A DNA stretch of 64,000 bases from Streptomyces sp. NBC_00569 (GTDB lineage: Bacteria; Actinomycetota; Actinomycetes; Streptomycetales; Streptomycetaceae). The stretch spans positions 10,161,001 through 10,225,000 of the forward strand of contig NZ_CP107783.1 in the NCBI RefSeq assembly GCF_036345255.1, given 5' to 3'. The notes beneath the pieces were generated by a model, which ran no database searches, was not told the origin of the DNA, and was given only the letters and a program-made list of their open reading frames with translations. The position numbers and the translations under genes are program-made. Below, in pieces: positions 17,189-25,528 of this stretch. The stretch's first letter is position 1. The number at the start of each line of letters is the position of its first letter.

Positions 17189-18083
17189 ACCGCTTCCAGT
17201 GTGTCGCCGACCTCCAGCGCCGCTACGGCGTGAAGCGGCTGTGCAGCGTCCTCGGCGTCGCCCGCTCGAGCTTCTACTACTGGCGCCGGACGGCCGACGA
17301 CCGGGCTGCCAGGCAGGCGGCCGATGCCCGACTGGCAGTCCGGATACGGGCCGTGCACCGCGAATCGGACGGCACCTACGGAGCCCCGCGCATCACCGCC
17401 GAGCTCCGCGAGACGAGTGGCGAGACGGTCAACCACAAGCGGGTCGCCAGGATCATGCAGGCGTTCGGGATCGAAGGAGTCCGTCTGCGTCGCCGGCACC
17501 GCACCACCGTCCCCGACCCCGCCGCGGCCAAGGCGCCCGACCTGATCGGCCGCGACTTCACCGCCCAAAGACCAAACACGAAGTACGTCGGCGACATCAC
17601 TTACCTGCCCATCGAGGGCGGGAAGTTCTGCTATCTGGCGACCGTCATCGACCTTGCGTCGCGGCGTCTGGCCGGCTGGGCGATCGCCGACCACATGCGC
17701 GCGGACCTTGTGACCGACGCCCTGGCAGCGGCGATCCGAACCCGTGGCAGTCTTGCCGGGTCGATCACGCACCGACCAGAGCCCAATACGCGAGTCGGGC
17801 CTTCGCCGAAGCCTGCAGGTCAGCAGGGGTCCAGCGAAGCATGAGCGCGATCGGGTCCAGCGCGGACAACGCCCTCGCCGAGTCCTTCAACGCGACCTTC
17901 AAACGCGAGACCCTGCAAGGACGAAAGAGCTGGCCCGACGAAGGCGCGGCACGACTCGACGCCTTCCGGTGGCTTCACCGCTACAACACCCGACGCCGAC
18001 ACTCCCACCTCGGTCACCGCAGCCCCATCGCCTACGAAGCGGCATCCACACCCACACCAACTACGCTGGCACGAGCCGCATAA
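17185..18083 (+). pseudogene. IS3-family transposase OrfB, frameshifted in the catalytic core
   Basis: The first frame runs to 17844 and includes VRIRAVHRESDGTYGAPRIT and the first Asp (YVGDITYLPIEGGKFCYLAT). Around 17765-17780 four bases of the expected H-T-D-H-G-A-Q-Y motif are lost, so the second catalytic Asp disappears and the frame changes. The rest (YASRAFAEACRSAGVQRSMS, NALAESFNATFKRE, RRHSHLGHRSPIAYE) continues to 18083. The element cannot transpose with its own enzyme. Confidence 0.8.
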
Positions 18084-18114
18084 CCCGTGTCCAGAATTCA
18101 GGGTCAAGGCCCGG

Positions 18115-19293
18115 CGAGGGATGACCCTCGTGTTCGTTCGCACGGAGGACAGCGAGGAAGGCATGCGCGAGCATGGCCAGGGTGACCCAGCGGGACCAGG
18201 ACGGGTAGCGGCGGACCTGGTGCTCGTCCAGGGCCGCCAGGCCCTTGCCGGACTGGAAAAACTCCTCGACCCGCCACCTTGATCCAGCGACGCGCACCAG
18301 GGTGGTCAGCGGCACTGCGGCAGGCGAGTAGCAGCGGTAGTAGGCACGTTCGCTGGTGCTGCGGTTGCGGCGGATCAGCAGCTGCCGGCTCCCGGGCCGG
18401 CGATCGGTGAGGTCGATGACGGCCCAGTCGTAGAAGCGGTGGCCCTTGGCTCCGGCCCCTGCGGACAGCTTCTGCCAGGCCCTCTTGGGCACCTTCCTGG
18501 CCGACATGTCGGCGCGAAACCTCCCGGCGCCTATGGTGACTTCGTGCGAGCAGGCCACCGCGAGGACGTAGCCGGTGCCGCGTTCCTCCAGCGCGGTGCG
18601 CAGCCTCGGGTTGCCGCCGTAGACCTCGTCTCCCGCGACCCAGGCGGCCCGATGGCCGGCGTCGAGGAATCGGGTGACCATGCGAGCGGCCAGCTCCGGC
18701 TTGGTCGCGAACTCCGTATTGTCACCGAGGCCGGCGGCCCGGCAGCGGTCGGGATCGGAGGTCCAGGAACGCGGAACATAGAGTTCCCGGTCCGCTGCGG
18801 CGTGCCCGCGGCGGCCGGCGTAGACCAGGTAGACGGCGACCTGGGCGTTCTCGATCCTGCCCGCGGTGCCGGTGTACTGCCGCTGGACTCCAACGGTGTC
18901 GGTGCCTTTCTTCACGTCGCCGGTCTCGTCGACCACCAGCACCGCCTCGTCGTCGTGCAGATGCTCCACCACGTAGTCACCCACCTCGTCGCGGACCTGG
19001 TCGGCATCCCACTTCGCCCTCCCGAGCAGGTGCTGCATGCCGTCCGGGGTCCTGTCCCCGGCCCACTCGGCGATGGTCCAGCAGTTCTTGCGCGGCAGGT
19101 CCGACAACAGGCCGAGTACCAACTTCCGGGCCCGGCGTCGGGATTCGACCCGTGTGAAGCGTCCCGCTATCCGGCTCATCAGGCCCTCGAACGCCTCCTG
19201 CCAGCAGGCAGGGTCTACGCTGTGACCTGCGGCCACCGCATGATCGTTTGTCTTCACACACCGATGATCAACGGTGGCCGCACCCGTCTCCAC
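18115..19293 (-). pseudogene. IS701-family transposase, C-terminus cut off by IS3
   Basis: The frame covers most of an IS701 transposase: SRIAGRFTRVESRRRARKLV, LLGRAKWDADQVRDEV, VLVVDETGDVKKGTDTVGVQ (first Asp), VAGDEVYGGNPRLR (second Asp) and SRWRVEEFFQSGKGLAALDE (Glu). The last recognisable residues are LAHAFLAVLRANEHEGH; after that the reading passes into the terminal repeat of the IS3 element. The C-terminal 30-40 residues are lost. Confidence 0.85.
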
Positions 19294-19345
19294 ACCGCGT
19301 CAGGTCGCGCAGCGTCTGCCTGCCGTCCTGTGTATCGGAGGGCTT

Positions 19346-19750
19346 GTGCAACGTGGCGAAGTCTGGTGGGTCCAGTTCGACGAGCGGAGGTTGGTCGTAC
19401 TGCTGTCAGGAGACGACGCGTCCGGGTTTCAGGTGATGCAGGTCGTCGCTCCGGCGGGCCTCGACATCAGCGGTCTGGGCATCGAAGTGACGGTCGGCGC
19501 CGGTGAAGGGCTGCCGCTCGAAGGCGTGCTGCGGCTCGCGTTCCCGCGTCCAGGCTTCACCCCGTGCACGTGGCTGACCACCGTGTCCCGGGACGACCTG
19601 ATAGAGCGGGCGGCCGTCCTGTCCTCCAGGAAGCTCAGCGAGATCGACGATGCCCTCCGACTCGCTAAACAAGCACAGGAGCGGACCCCGGCAACGACCG
19701 CGAAGCTCAGCGAGATAAGGGACGCCCTCCGTCGCGGTGAACTCGGGTAG
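19346..19750 (+). CDS. PemK/MazF-family toxin, without a visible antitoxin
   Basis: A 134-residue protein from a GTG preceded by GGAGG. VQRGEVWWVQFDERRLVVLL is the MazF/PemK first-strand motif (R-G-E-[IV]-W-W-V); VAFPRPGF-type and PCTWLTTVSRDDLIERAAVL motifs follow. The C-terminus carries a duplicated KLSEI-DALR helix. MazF-type proteins are ribosome-independent endoribonucleases. No antitoxin frame lies upstream, where an IS701 relic begins within 55 bp. It may be an orphan toxin, an antitoxin-less regulator, or the antitoxin was removed by the IS. Confidence 0.8.
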   Translation: MQRGEVWWVQFDERRLVVLLSGDDASGFQVMQVVAPAGLDISGLGIEVTVGAGEGLPLEGVLRLAFPRPGFTPCTWLTTVSRDDLIERAAVLSSRKLSEIDDALRLAKQAQERTPATTAKLSEIRDALRRGELG

Positions 19751-19857
19751 ACGGAGAAGGAGCCGACGCCCGCGATGGCATTGGGCGATCTCGGGCGGGA
19801 TGATCCACGCTGGACACCTGCCGCCTCGACGCCCCTCACCATCGAGATCACGATCTA

Positions 19858-19883
19858 CGGCTGGAGTACTAGTACTCCAGCCG
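19858..19883. repeat. 26-bp perfect palindrome at the IS701 left end
   Basis: CGGCTGGAGTA, CTAG and TACTCCAGCCG form a perfect palindrome. The right half is the IS701 left end; the left half is the sequence of an IS701 right end, as if a second copy had once been joined here. Confidence 0.75.
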
Positions 19884-20006
19884 GATTTCTAGATTTTCCC
19901 TGGTCAACGGCTTGGCGGCGAGGAGTGTAGCGGGTGTGTGGCAGTCGCGGGACGGTCTTGAACGGGCCGTCCCGCGAACGTGTGCCCGCGCCGTATGTAG
20001 TGACAG
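19873..20006. repeat. IS701 left inverted repeat, 134 bp
   Basis: It matches the reversed right end (21301-21434) at 132 of 134 positions by eye; the differences are in CCGGA(T/C)TTC and GCCG(T/C)ATG. A hairpin with a 10-bp stem (CGCGGGACGG / CCGTCCCGCG) is nested inside. Confidence 0.85.
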
Positions 20007-21279
20007 CGCCGGGCGCGTGCTTGGTGTCGGCGCCGCCATCGGGACCACTTCATGATGTGGTCGCGGTGCGCAGGATGGTGGCGGGGTTGAGTTGCCAGCA
20101 GACGGCGGATTTCAGCCGGTGTGAGGTCCACGAGGTCGGGAGTGTCTGCCTCGGCACCCCTTTTTCGCGTTCCTGGGCGGTCATCGCAGCAAGGAACGTG
20201 TGGGCGAGCATGGCGAGTGTGATGTGCCGATACCAGCCCACGTAGCGGCGGACTTCGTACTGGTCCAGGCCGCACTCGTTCTTCGCGCTCTGGAAGCATT
20301 CCTCGATCTTCCAGCGGCAGCCTGCGATGCGGACGAGGTCGGCGACGGTGGCGTCCAGTGGGGCGCAGGCGAGGTAGTAGGCGATCTCGTCGGGCTTGGT
20401 GATGCTGCGGCGGGCGAGCATCCAGCGTTGTCGGGTGGGCTCGTCGCCGTCGAACTCCCAGGCGGCGGGCAGGCGGGCGGCGGTCCAATCGTAGTAGCGC
20501 TCGCCCTTCGCTCCGTGTCCTGCGGACAGGCGCTGCCATGCCTCGGGCGGGGCCTGGCTGATGAGGTGGTCGATGCGTGGGCCCTGGACCTGCTGGGACT
20601 TGGGCACGGCGACGACGTAGAAGAGGCCGCGGTCCTCCAGGAAGCGGCGGAAGCGGGAGTCTTGGCCATAGGCAGAATCTGCGGTGATCCAGGCGATGGG
20701 GAGTGGGGAGGCCAGGGCCCGCTCGATCATGGCGCGGGCGAGGTCGTTCTTGGTGGTGAAGCCGCGGTCGTTGGGGATGCGAGCCGCTTGGCAGCGGTCA
20801 CGGTCGTCGGTCCAGGACTTGGGCAGGTAGAGCTCGCGGTCCACCAGGGCGTGGCCGCGGGTGGTGGCGTAGGCGGTGAAGACGCCGATCTGGCAGTTCT
20901 CGGTCCGTCCGGCGGTGCCGGAGTACTGGCGCTGGACTCCGGCGGAGGTGGTGCCCTTCTTCACGAAGCCGGTGTCGTCCACGATCAACACCCCGTCTGT
21001 TTCCCCGAGTTGCTCGGTGACGTATGTCTGCAGGTCATCGCGGAGATCGTCGGCTTCCCAGCGGCTCTTGGACAACAGGTGCTGGAGGCCGTCGGGGGTG
21101 GCGTGGCCGGCGTATTCGGCGAGCTGCCAGCTGTTCTTGCGGCCGACCGGGCCGAGGAGTCCCCGTACGTAGTCCCGCATCCGGCGCCGGGCTTCCACCC
21201 GGGTGAAGCGTGCTCCGGTCCGCAGGAAGAGTTCTTCGAGTTCTTGGTCCCATGCGCTCGTCGGCATGTCGCTGATCAC
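19904..21279 (-). CDS. IS701-family transposase (C-terminus in the -1 frame)
   Basis: The N-terminal 370 residues are open and carry the catalytic acids: VLIVDDTGFVKKGTTSAGVQ, ITADSAYGQDSRFR and CRWKIEECFQSAKNECGLDQ. At about 20162 the sequence GAA AAA GGG G requires a -1 shift to reach the normal C-terminus (DTPDLVDLTPAEIRRLLATQ, KWSRWRRRHQARARRCHY). Without it, translation ends at 20050. It may be a programmed frameshift at the A-G run or an inactivating mutation; the slip site is not a classical heptamer. The C-terminal extension is read into the inverted repeat. Confidence 0.75.
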
Positions 21280-21300
21280 GACGTTGGACTGTCCCGGACC

Positions 21301-21434
21301 CTGTCACTACATGCGGCGCGGGCACACGTTCGCGGGACGGCCCGTTCAAGACCGTCCCGCGACTGCCACACACCCGCTACACTCCTCGCCGCCAAGCCGT
21401 TGACCAGGGAAAATCTAGAAGTCCGGCTGGAGTA
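21301..21434. repeat. IS701 right inverted repeat, 134 bp
   Basis: Reverse complement of 19873-20006 with two differences, including the same nested hairpin. Confidence 0.85.
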
Positions 21435-21438
21435 CTAG

Positions 21439-21994
21439 GCTGAGAAGAATTGGGCCGCTGGCCTCAACCGAACCGGTCACCAGGACACTTATCTTTGCGC
21501 GCACGTGGCACTGCGCCTGCTCCTCGGCGCCTACCCCGGAACACCGCCAGCCCACGTACCCGTGCAGCGGCAGCTATGCGCACCGTGCCAGAAGCCGTCA
21601 TGGACGGCCCGTAGTCCGAGGCAATCCATTGCACTTCTCGCACTCCCACGCCGGCCGGCTCTGCCTGCCGGCCTTCGCGGCCGTACCGGTGGGCGTGGAT
21701 ATGGAGGCGGTTACCTCCCGATCCGTTGCCGACACCGTCGCCGCTTTCCTGCATCCTCGCGAGACCGCCGAACTCTCCCAATGTGCCCCTCATGAGCGTC
21801 CTCTGGCATTCACCCGTGGATGGGTGCGCACGGAGTCATACCTGAAGGGGCTGGGGACCGGACTCGGTCGCGCGCCTTCAAGGGACTACTTGGGGACGAC
21901 CGCAGGCGATGCCAGCCACCCGCTGGGCTGGACGGTCCAGGATGTGGCGGTGGAGGACGACCACATCGCCGCCGTCGCCTTCAAGTGCACCTGA
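21439..21994 (+). pseudogene. 4'-phosphopantetheinyl transferase remnant
   Basis: The reading starts right at the IS701 end: NRTGHQDTYLCAHVALRLLL, then QRQLCAPCQKP. After a one-base insertion at about 21598 it continues HGRPVVRGNPLHFSHSHAGR, PVGVDMEAV, PRETAELSQCAP and WVRTESYLKGLGTGLGR. HFS-SHAG, GVD-E and W-R-E-YLK-GTG are the Sfp-type motifs; the family's W-x-[RK]-K-E-A is altered to WVRTES. The N-terminus is removed by IS701. Confidence 0.85.
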
Positions 21995-22152
21995 TGCGAC
22001 ACGCAGCGAGAAGCGGCATCGCCCTATTCAAGGCCTGATTGGCCAGCTATCGGTGAGCAGGATGGCCAGGTCCTGTTGAGCACGGGATCCATGAGCTGCC
22101 GGTTCCGTCGGCTGGGCTGGCCAAGTACCGCTGGAGGTCACAGTCGGGAGCT

Positions 22153-22197
22153 GTTGTCCTGTCTCAGTTAAGTCCGGGCAGTCTCAAAGATCTCTGG
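22153..22197 (+). repeat. 45-bp direct repeat upstream of the TmrB-like gene, copy 1
   Basis: GTTGTC-TGTCTCAG...GGGCAGTCTCA...TCTCTGG matches 23102-23146 over 45 positions with about ten differences. The 22200-22400 stretch between this copy and the gene has further scattered GTCTCAG/CTGAGAC words in both orientations and no gene. Confidence 0.65.
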
Positions 22198-22408
22198 ACA
22201 TCCGTCCGGCCGGTCGGGGCGCGACTCAGAGTCCGCCCTGGTCGTGTCGCGCCACGGAACCTCCGACCGGCCACGGGACAAGGAGATGCTCAGAGACATC
22301 TGAGACGCGGGACAGCTGGACGTCTCACACAAGTCCGGGCACCGCACGTCAGAGCGCCGCGATACCCGGAGAAGTCTGAGACCGGACAGCTGTGACTGAG
22401 CGTTTGTG

Positions 22409-22431
22409 ACTGGGCACGCTAGTTGGCCACT
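22409..22431. repeat. 23-bp inverted repeat flanking the TmrB-like gene, left arm
   Basis: Complementary to 23071-23093 at 20 of 23 positions; its core is GCTAGTTGGCCACT. A third partial copy (TTGGCCAGCTAT) lies near 22039. Confidence 0.65.
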
Positions 22432-22529
22432 GTGCACCCCCGGCGGCCACTTCTGTCCTCAGGCGGTTGATCTGGTGAAAGGTGCCTCATCCGGGACACG
22501 TGAGGAACAGACGCACGTAGGGTCGGCCG

Positions 22530-23063
22530 GTGATCATCTGGTTGAACGGGACGTTCGGGGCAGGAAAGACCACCACGGCGAAGGAGTTGACCTCTCGGAT
22601 CCCAGATTCGCGGCTCTTCGATGCTGAGAAGGTCGGGGAGATGCTCTGGCATGTCCTGGGGGTACCGGAGCGGGACTTCCAGGACTTCCCTCCGTGGCGG
22701 GGACTGGTCGTGGAGACCGCCCGACAGGTGCTCGACTATGTCGGCGGCACCTTGGTGGTCACCCAGACGGTTCTGGTCGAGCAGTACTGGCAGGAGATCC
22801 ATACCGGCCTGGCCCAGGCGGGTATCCCGGTGCACCACTTCCTGCTGCATACCGACCAGGACACGCTGGTGGAGCGCATCGAGACCGACACGAAGCCAAA
22901 GAGCATTGCTGCCCGCCAGTGGCGTCTTGACCATCTCGCCGACTATCGGCAGTCCCTGTCCTGGCTTCGCAGGGCAGCCGAGGTCATCGACACCACCGAG
23001 ATCACTCCCGACCGCGTCGCGAAGATCATCACGTCACGAGTCCGGCCCCGCGGCCAACTGTGA
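22530..23063 (+). CDS. TmrB-like ATP-binding protein (putative resistance kinase)
   Basis: A 177-residue P-loop protein. MIIWLNGTFGAGKTTTAKEL has the Walker A motif at residues 7-14; DAEKVGEMLWHVLGVPERDF, QDFPPWRGLVVETARQVLDY, TQTVLVEQYWQEI and HHFLLHTDQDTLVERIETDT follow the plan of Bacillus TmrB, the tunicamycin-resistance protein, and of related small-molecule kinases. It is flanked by inverted and direct repeats and nothing else is co-directional, so it looks like a mobile single-gene cassette. The substrate is unknown; resistance to tunicamycin or another nucleoside-type compound is inference. Confidence 0.8.
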   Translation: MIIWLNGTFGAGKTTTAKELTSRIPDSRLFDAEKVGEMLWHVLGVPERDFQDFPPWRGLVVETARQVLDYVGGTLVVTQTVLVEQYWQEIHTGLAQAGIPVHHFLLHTDQDTLVERIETDTKPKSIAARQWRLDHLADYRQSLSWLRRAAEVIDTTEITPDRVAKIITSRVRPRGQL

Positions 23064-23070
23064 CGCTCAG

Positions 23071-23093
23071 AGTGGCCAGCTAGCGCGCTCAGT
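23071..23093. repeat. 23-bp inverted repeat flanking the TmrB-like gene, right arm
   Basis: AGTGGCCAGCTAGCGCG starts 8 bp after the stop codon and pairs with 22409-22431. Confidence 0.65.
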
Positions 23094-23101
23094 ACAAGCG
23101 T

Positions 23102-23146
23102 GTTGTCGTGTCTCAGCTATTTGTGGGCAGTCTCAGAGTTCTCTGG
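23102..23146 (+). repeat. 45-bp direct repeat downstream of the TmrB-like gene, copy 2
   Basis: Second copy of the 22153-22197 repeat, lying 38 bp after the stop codon. Confidence 0.65.
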
Positions 23147-23293
23147 GCGACAGGGCGTCCGTCTCGCGAAAGTCTGGGCAAGGGCCGTGGTGGACGGGCG
23201 GTCGAATGCTCGGCACGAGCGCCTGGTCGCCGCCCTCATTGACGGGGACTGGACTGCCAGGCCACCAGTCCCAGGACTGGAGCCCCTCCGTGT

Positions 23294-23309
23294 GGTAACA
23301 GCTGTTACC
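23294..23309. promoter_or_regulatory. GGTAACAGCTGTTACC palindrome, likely antitoxin operator
   Basis: A perfect 16-bp palindrome lies 9 bp before the antitoxin start, over the expected promoter/leader. Ribbon-helix-helix antitoxins usually bind such sites to autoregulate the operon. Confidence 0.7.
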
Positions 23310-23317
23310 GTCGTGGT

Positions 23318-23560
23318 ATGGCGAAGAAACCACAACTGGGCGCACGGGTGGACGGGGAAGTCGCGGAACTCGCGAAGAAGCGTGCCGCCGACCTGGGACT
23401 GAGTGTTGGTGACTACCTCGCCCGCCTGGTGCGGGACGATGCCAGTGGCCTGCGCGCCCGCGCGGTGGACGCGGCTGCCCGCTTCCTGGCCGAACACCAA
23501 GAGGTCTTCGACGACGCCGAACGAGCCCAGGAGACAGCTCGGGGAGCGCGCGCGGCCTGA
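23318..23560 (+). CDS. antitoxin, ribbon-helix-helix type
   Basis: An 80-residue protein: MAKKPQLGARVDGEVAELAK has the short N-terminal strand and basic residues of a ribbon-helix-helix DNA-binding domain, followed by RAADLGLSVGDYLARLVRDD and a C-terminal helical tail (RFLAEHQEVFDDAERAQETA) suited to bind the toxin. The stop overlaps the toxin start by one base (TGATG), so the pair is translationally coupled. Confidence 0.85.
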   Translation: MAKKPQLGARVDGEVAELAKKRAADLGLSVGDYLARLVRDDASGLRARAVDAAARFLAEHQEVFDDAERAQETARGARAA

Positions 23561-23937
23561 TGGAACTGCACATCGACGTTCCCTGGATCCTGCAGGTCAC
23601 CGAGGTCGCCGGAGCGAACGATCCAGCCCCCGACGACTACGGTGTTCCCGTTTCGGCAGTGGCCCGTCACCGGGCCGAGTTGCTCGAGCAGCCCGTCTAC
23701 GACGGTCCGTACGCCAAAGCCGCCGCCCTGGTGCATAGCCTGGGCCGGTGCCGATGGCTGGAGCGTTCCAATCTGGCCGTTGCCGCCGCTACCGGCGTCA
23801 TGTACCTCGACGCCGCCGGAATTCCCGTCAAGCCCGCCCGCGAGGACGCCATCGCCCTCAAAGACCTGCTCCTCGATCCCGCCTGCACCGCCGGGAAAAT
23901 CGCTGCTTTGCTACGGACCTGGCCCACCGCCACCTGA
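23560..23937 (+). CDS. Fic/Doc-related toxin of a type II toxin-antitoxin pair
   Basis: A 125-residue protein: LHIDVPWILQVTEVAGANDP, DDYGVPVSAVARHRAELLEQ, YDGPYAKAAALVHSLGRCRW and LERSNLAVAAATGVMYLDAA, followed by KPAREDAIALKDLLLDPACT. It matches the small Streptomyces proteins named 'fic family toxin component', with a Doc-like helical layout (P-YAKAAAL-HSL....RWLE.SN..VA...). The classical HPFxxGNKR Fic motif is not evident, so catalysis is uncertain. Its antitoxin is the overlapping upstream gene. Confidence 0.8.
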   Translation: MELHIDVPWILQVTEVAGANDPAPDDYGVPVSAVARHRAELLEQPVYDGPYAKAAALVHSLGRCRWLERSNLAVAAATGVMYLDAAGIPVKPAREDAIALKDLLLDPACTAGKIAALLRTWPTAT

Positions 23938-24321
23938 CGCCCGCATACCCGGCGCCGCCTCCTCAGAGCAGCACCGCTCGCGCGGGCTGGCCCCGGACCG
24001 TGCACTGACATGCCTGGCAGCCGTCGCCAAGCCCATGCAAGCGATGGCACTGACGAGAGACCCACCTGTCAATAGCGTCCGTCAGTTTTAGATCTAGCCG
24101 GATCGGTCATTGACTGCCATGCCGGTCACGAAGTCGCTGCGGATGACGATCTCGGCGTCGTAGTAGCCGGGCTGCGTCGACAGCACACGACCGTGAGGTG
24201 ATCGACGCTATCGCCTTCAAGTTTCAGACCGGGCTCATAACGTCGCCATCCGCGTTCTTGGCGCGCTGCACCTGGACGCCGTCCGTTGCAATCGAGCTCC
24301 GAGTCAGCGCGGGGAGCCGAT
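23938..24321. other. stretch with gene debris only
   Basis: A minus-strand reading at 24092-24180 (STQPGYYDAEIVIRSDFVTG) looks like the end of a real protein, but I do not recognise it and no start is connected. The rest holds nothing identifiable. Confidence 0.4.
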
Positions 24322-24408
24322 CGCGGGAGTGGCGAGGCATCGCCACCCGCTACGAGAAGACCGCGGCCACCTACCTGGCCGGACTCCACATCGCAGGCAT
24401 CTTCTCTG
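24322..24408 (+). pseudogene. IS5-type transposase, C-terminal tip
   Basis: REWRGIATRYEKTAATYLAG and LHIAGIF is the usual end of IS5-family OrfB proteins (R.IATRYEKTA..Y...L). Nothing else of the element remains. Confidence 0.75.
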
Positions 24409-24428
24409 GTCCACACGCTGATCCAACC

Positions 24429-24854
24429 CTAGCCTCGTGTCAGGGTCTTGACCTCCGGAGGCAGGCTGCCACCGGGTTGGACGGCAAGGAGCATGACCTC
24501 GTCCGAGGTGTACCGCATCGCGATGGCGATGCGTGGATTCAAGCCGTCGACGGCATAGGCCGTGGTCGGTTCGGGCCCTGCGGCATCGTCGTTGTGGCCC
24601 GGTGTGTCGTCGCAGGGCGGGAACTCGGCGGGGCCGAGTGCTTTGCCAACGGTGAAGTCGACGTTGGCCAGCTGCATGTAGGTGCGGCCCCCGTACTTGG
24701 CAGCGATCGCGCATGACCCTTCGGCCTCTCCGCCACCGCCCTGCGCCGTGCAGGCGGTCGTCAGCGCGGCCACGACCATGCCCGAGTACCACGGCAGCCG
24801 CCGCGACCGCGTCGACATGGCGGCGTTGCGTCGGCTTGAGCTGCTGATTCGCAT
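24429..24854 (-). CDS. small secreted lipoprotein of unknown function
   Basis: A 141-residue protein from the ATG eight bases after an AAGGAG site. The N-terminus is basic (MRISSSSRRNAAMSTRSRRL), then hydrophobic (PWYSGMVVAALTTAC) with a lipobox-like end at that Cys. The mature part (SCAIAAKYGGRTYMQLANVD, FTVGKALGPAEFPPCDDTPG, TTAYAVDGLNPRIAIAMRYT) resembles a family of short Streptomyces lipoproteins of unknown role with two conserved Cys. It has no operon partner. Confidence 0.75.
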   Translation of the reverse strand: MRISSSSRRNAAMSTRSRRLPWYSGMVVAALTTACTAQGGGGEAEGSCAIAAKYGGRTYMQLANVDFTVGKALGPAEFPPCDDTPGHNDDAAGPEPTTAYAVDGLNPRIAIAMRYTSDEVMLLAVQPGGSLPPEVKTLTRG

Positions 24855-25012
24855 CAGTGGGCTCCTTCTGGAGCGTGCGCGCTCCGTCTCACCGGGTACC
24901 GAATGACGCATGGGGAGTTCGGACCCCGGGCGCGGCTCCCGATCCATTCATGACCATGACGGAGCTCGAGGCGAACTGGTTTGTTCCGCTTTGAGTGACT
25001 CGCCCTTCTCGC

Positions 25013-25345
25013 ATGATCCAAACGAGAGACCCTAAGGCCCAGGCGGCGAGCGGGCGGGTCCAGGCGAATGCCGCGACCGATGCGGCCCGGATCACGGTGC
25101 AGTACCAGCATCTGGCTTCCCTGCACACCGACCGTAGGCCCGTGCTCGCGACCTTCCTGCACCAGACCGAGGCGGCCATGGACGCCATCGAAAAGTCCGT
25201 GGTAGACGGCAGCGACTACACGGCGGCTGTGCAGGTCACCCACACCACCATCGCCGAGCTGGAGCTCATCTTGCCCGCAGGCATACGGGAGGCCGCCCTT
25301 CTTCTACACAGGAAGGTCATCGGGTTCGACGCCTTCGTTGCCGTC
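25013..25345 (+). CDS. hypothetical protein, probably truncated
   Basis: From the ATG the frame reads MIQTRDPKAQAASGRVQANA, HLASLHTDRRPVLATFLHQT and ELELILPAGIREAALLLHRK with normal codon bias for about 110 codons. It then runs on, antisense to the copper-binding protein gene, without a sensible end. No family recognised; the 3' part has probably been lost. Confidence 0.35.
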
Positions 25346-25528
25346 CGGGGATCTGCCATCCGTCGTCGGCAGCGCTACCTGAGCACTACTGATCGCGGAC
25401 GGCGCGTTCTACCACATCCACTGGGCGACCCGTGGATACAGTTGGAGGAACCCCAGTTCACATCTGGCGCCGCCGTGGGCTTCGACGGCGCCCGAGCCCG
25501 GGCGCCGTCGAAGCCCATCAGCCAGGGA

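Larger units (their letters stand above)
16815..18114. mobile_element. IS3-family insertion sequence, about 1.3 kb
   Basis: The ends CCGGGCCTTGACCC..GTTGGACAC (left) and CCGGGCCTTGACCC..TTCTGGACAC (right, reversed) are imperfect inverted repeats of about 28 bp. The element carries overlapping OrfA and OrfB. It abuts and truncates the IS701-type transposase gene on its right; no target duplication was seen. Confidence 0.75.
19873..21434. mobile_element. IS701-family insertion sequence with 134-bp inverted repeats
   Basis: The 1562-bp element is bounded by CTAG on both sides (19869-19872 and 21435-21438), the four-base target type of IS701. Its inverted repeats are unusually long (see the two repeat entries). 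It carries one transposase gene and truncates a phosphopantetheinyl transferase gene on its right. Confidence 0.85.
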
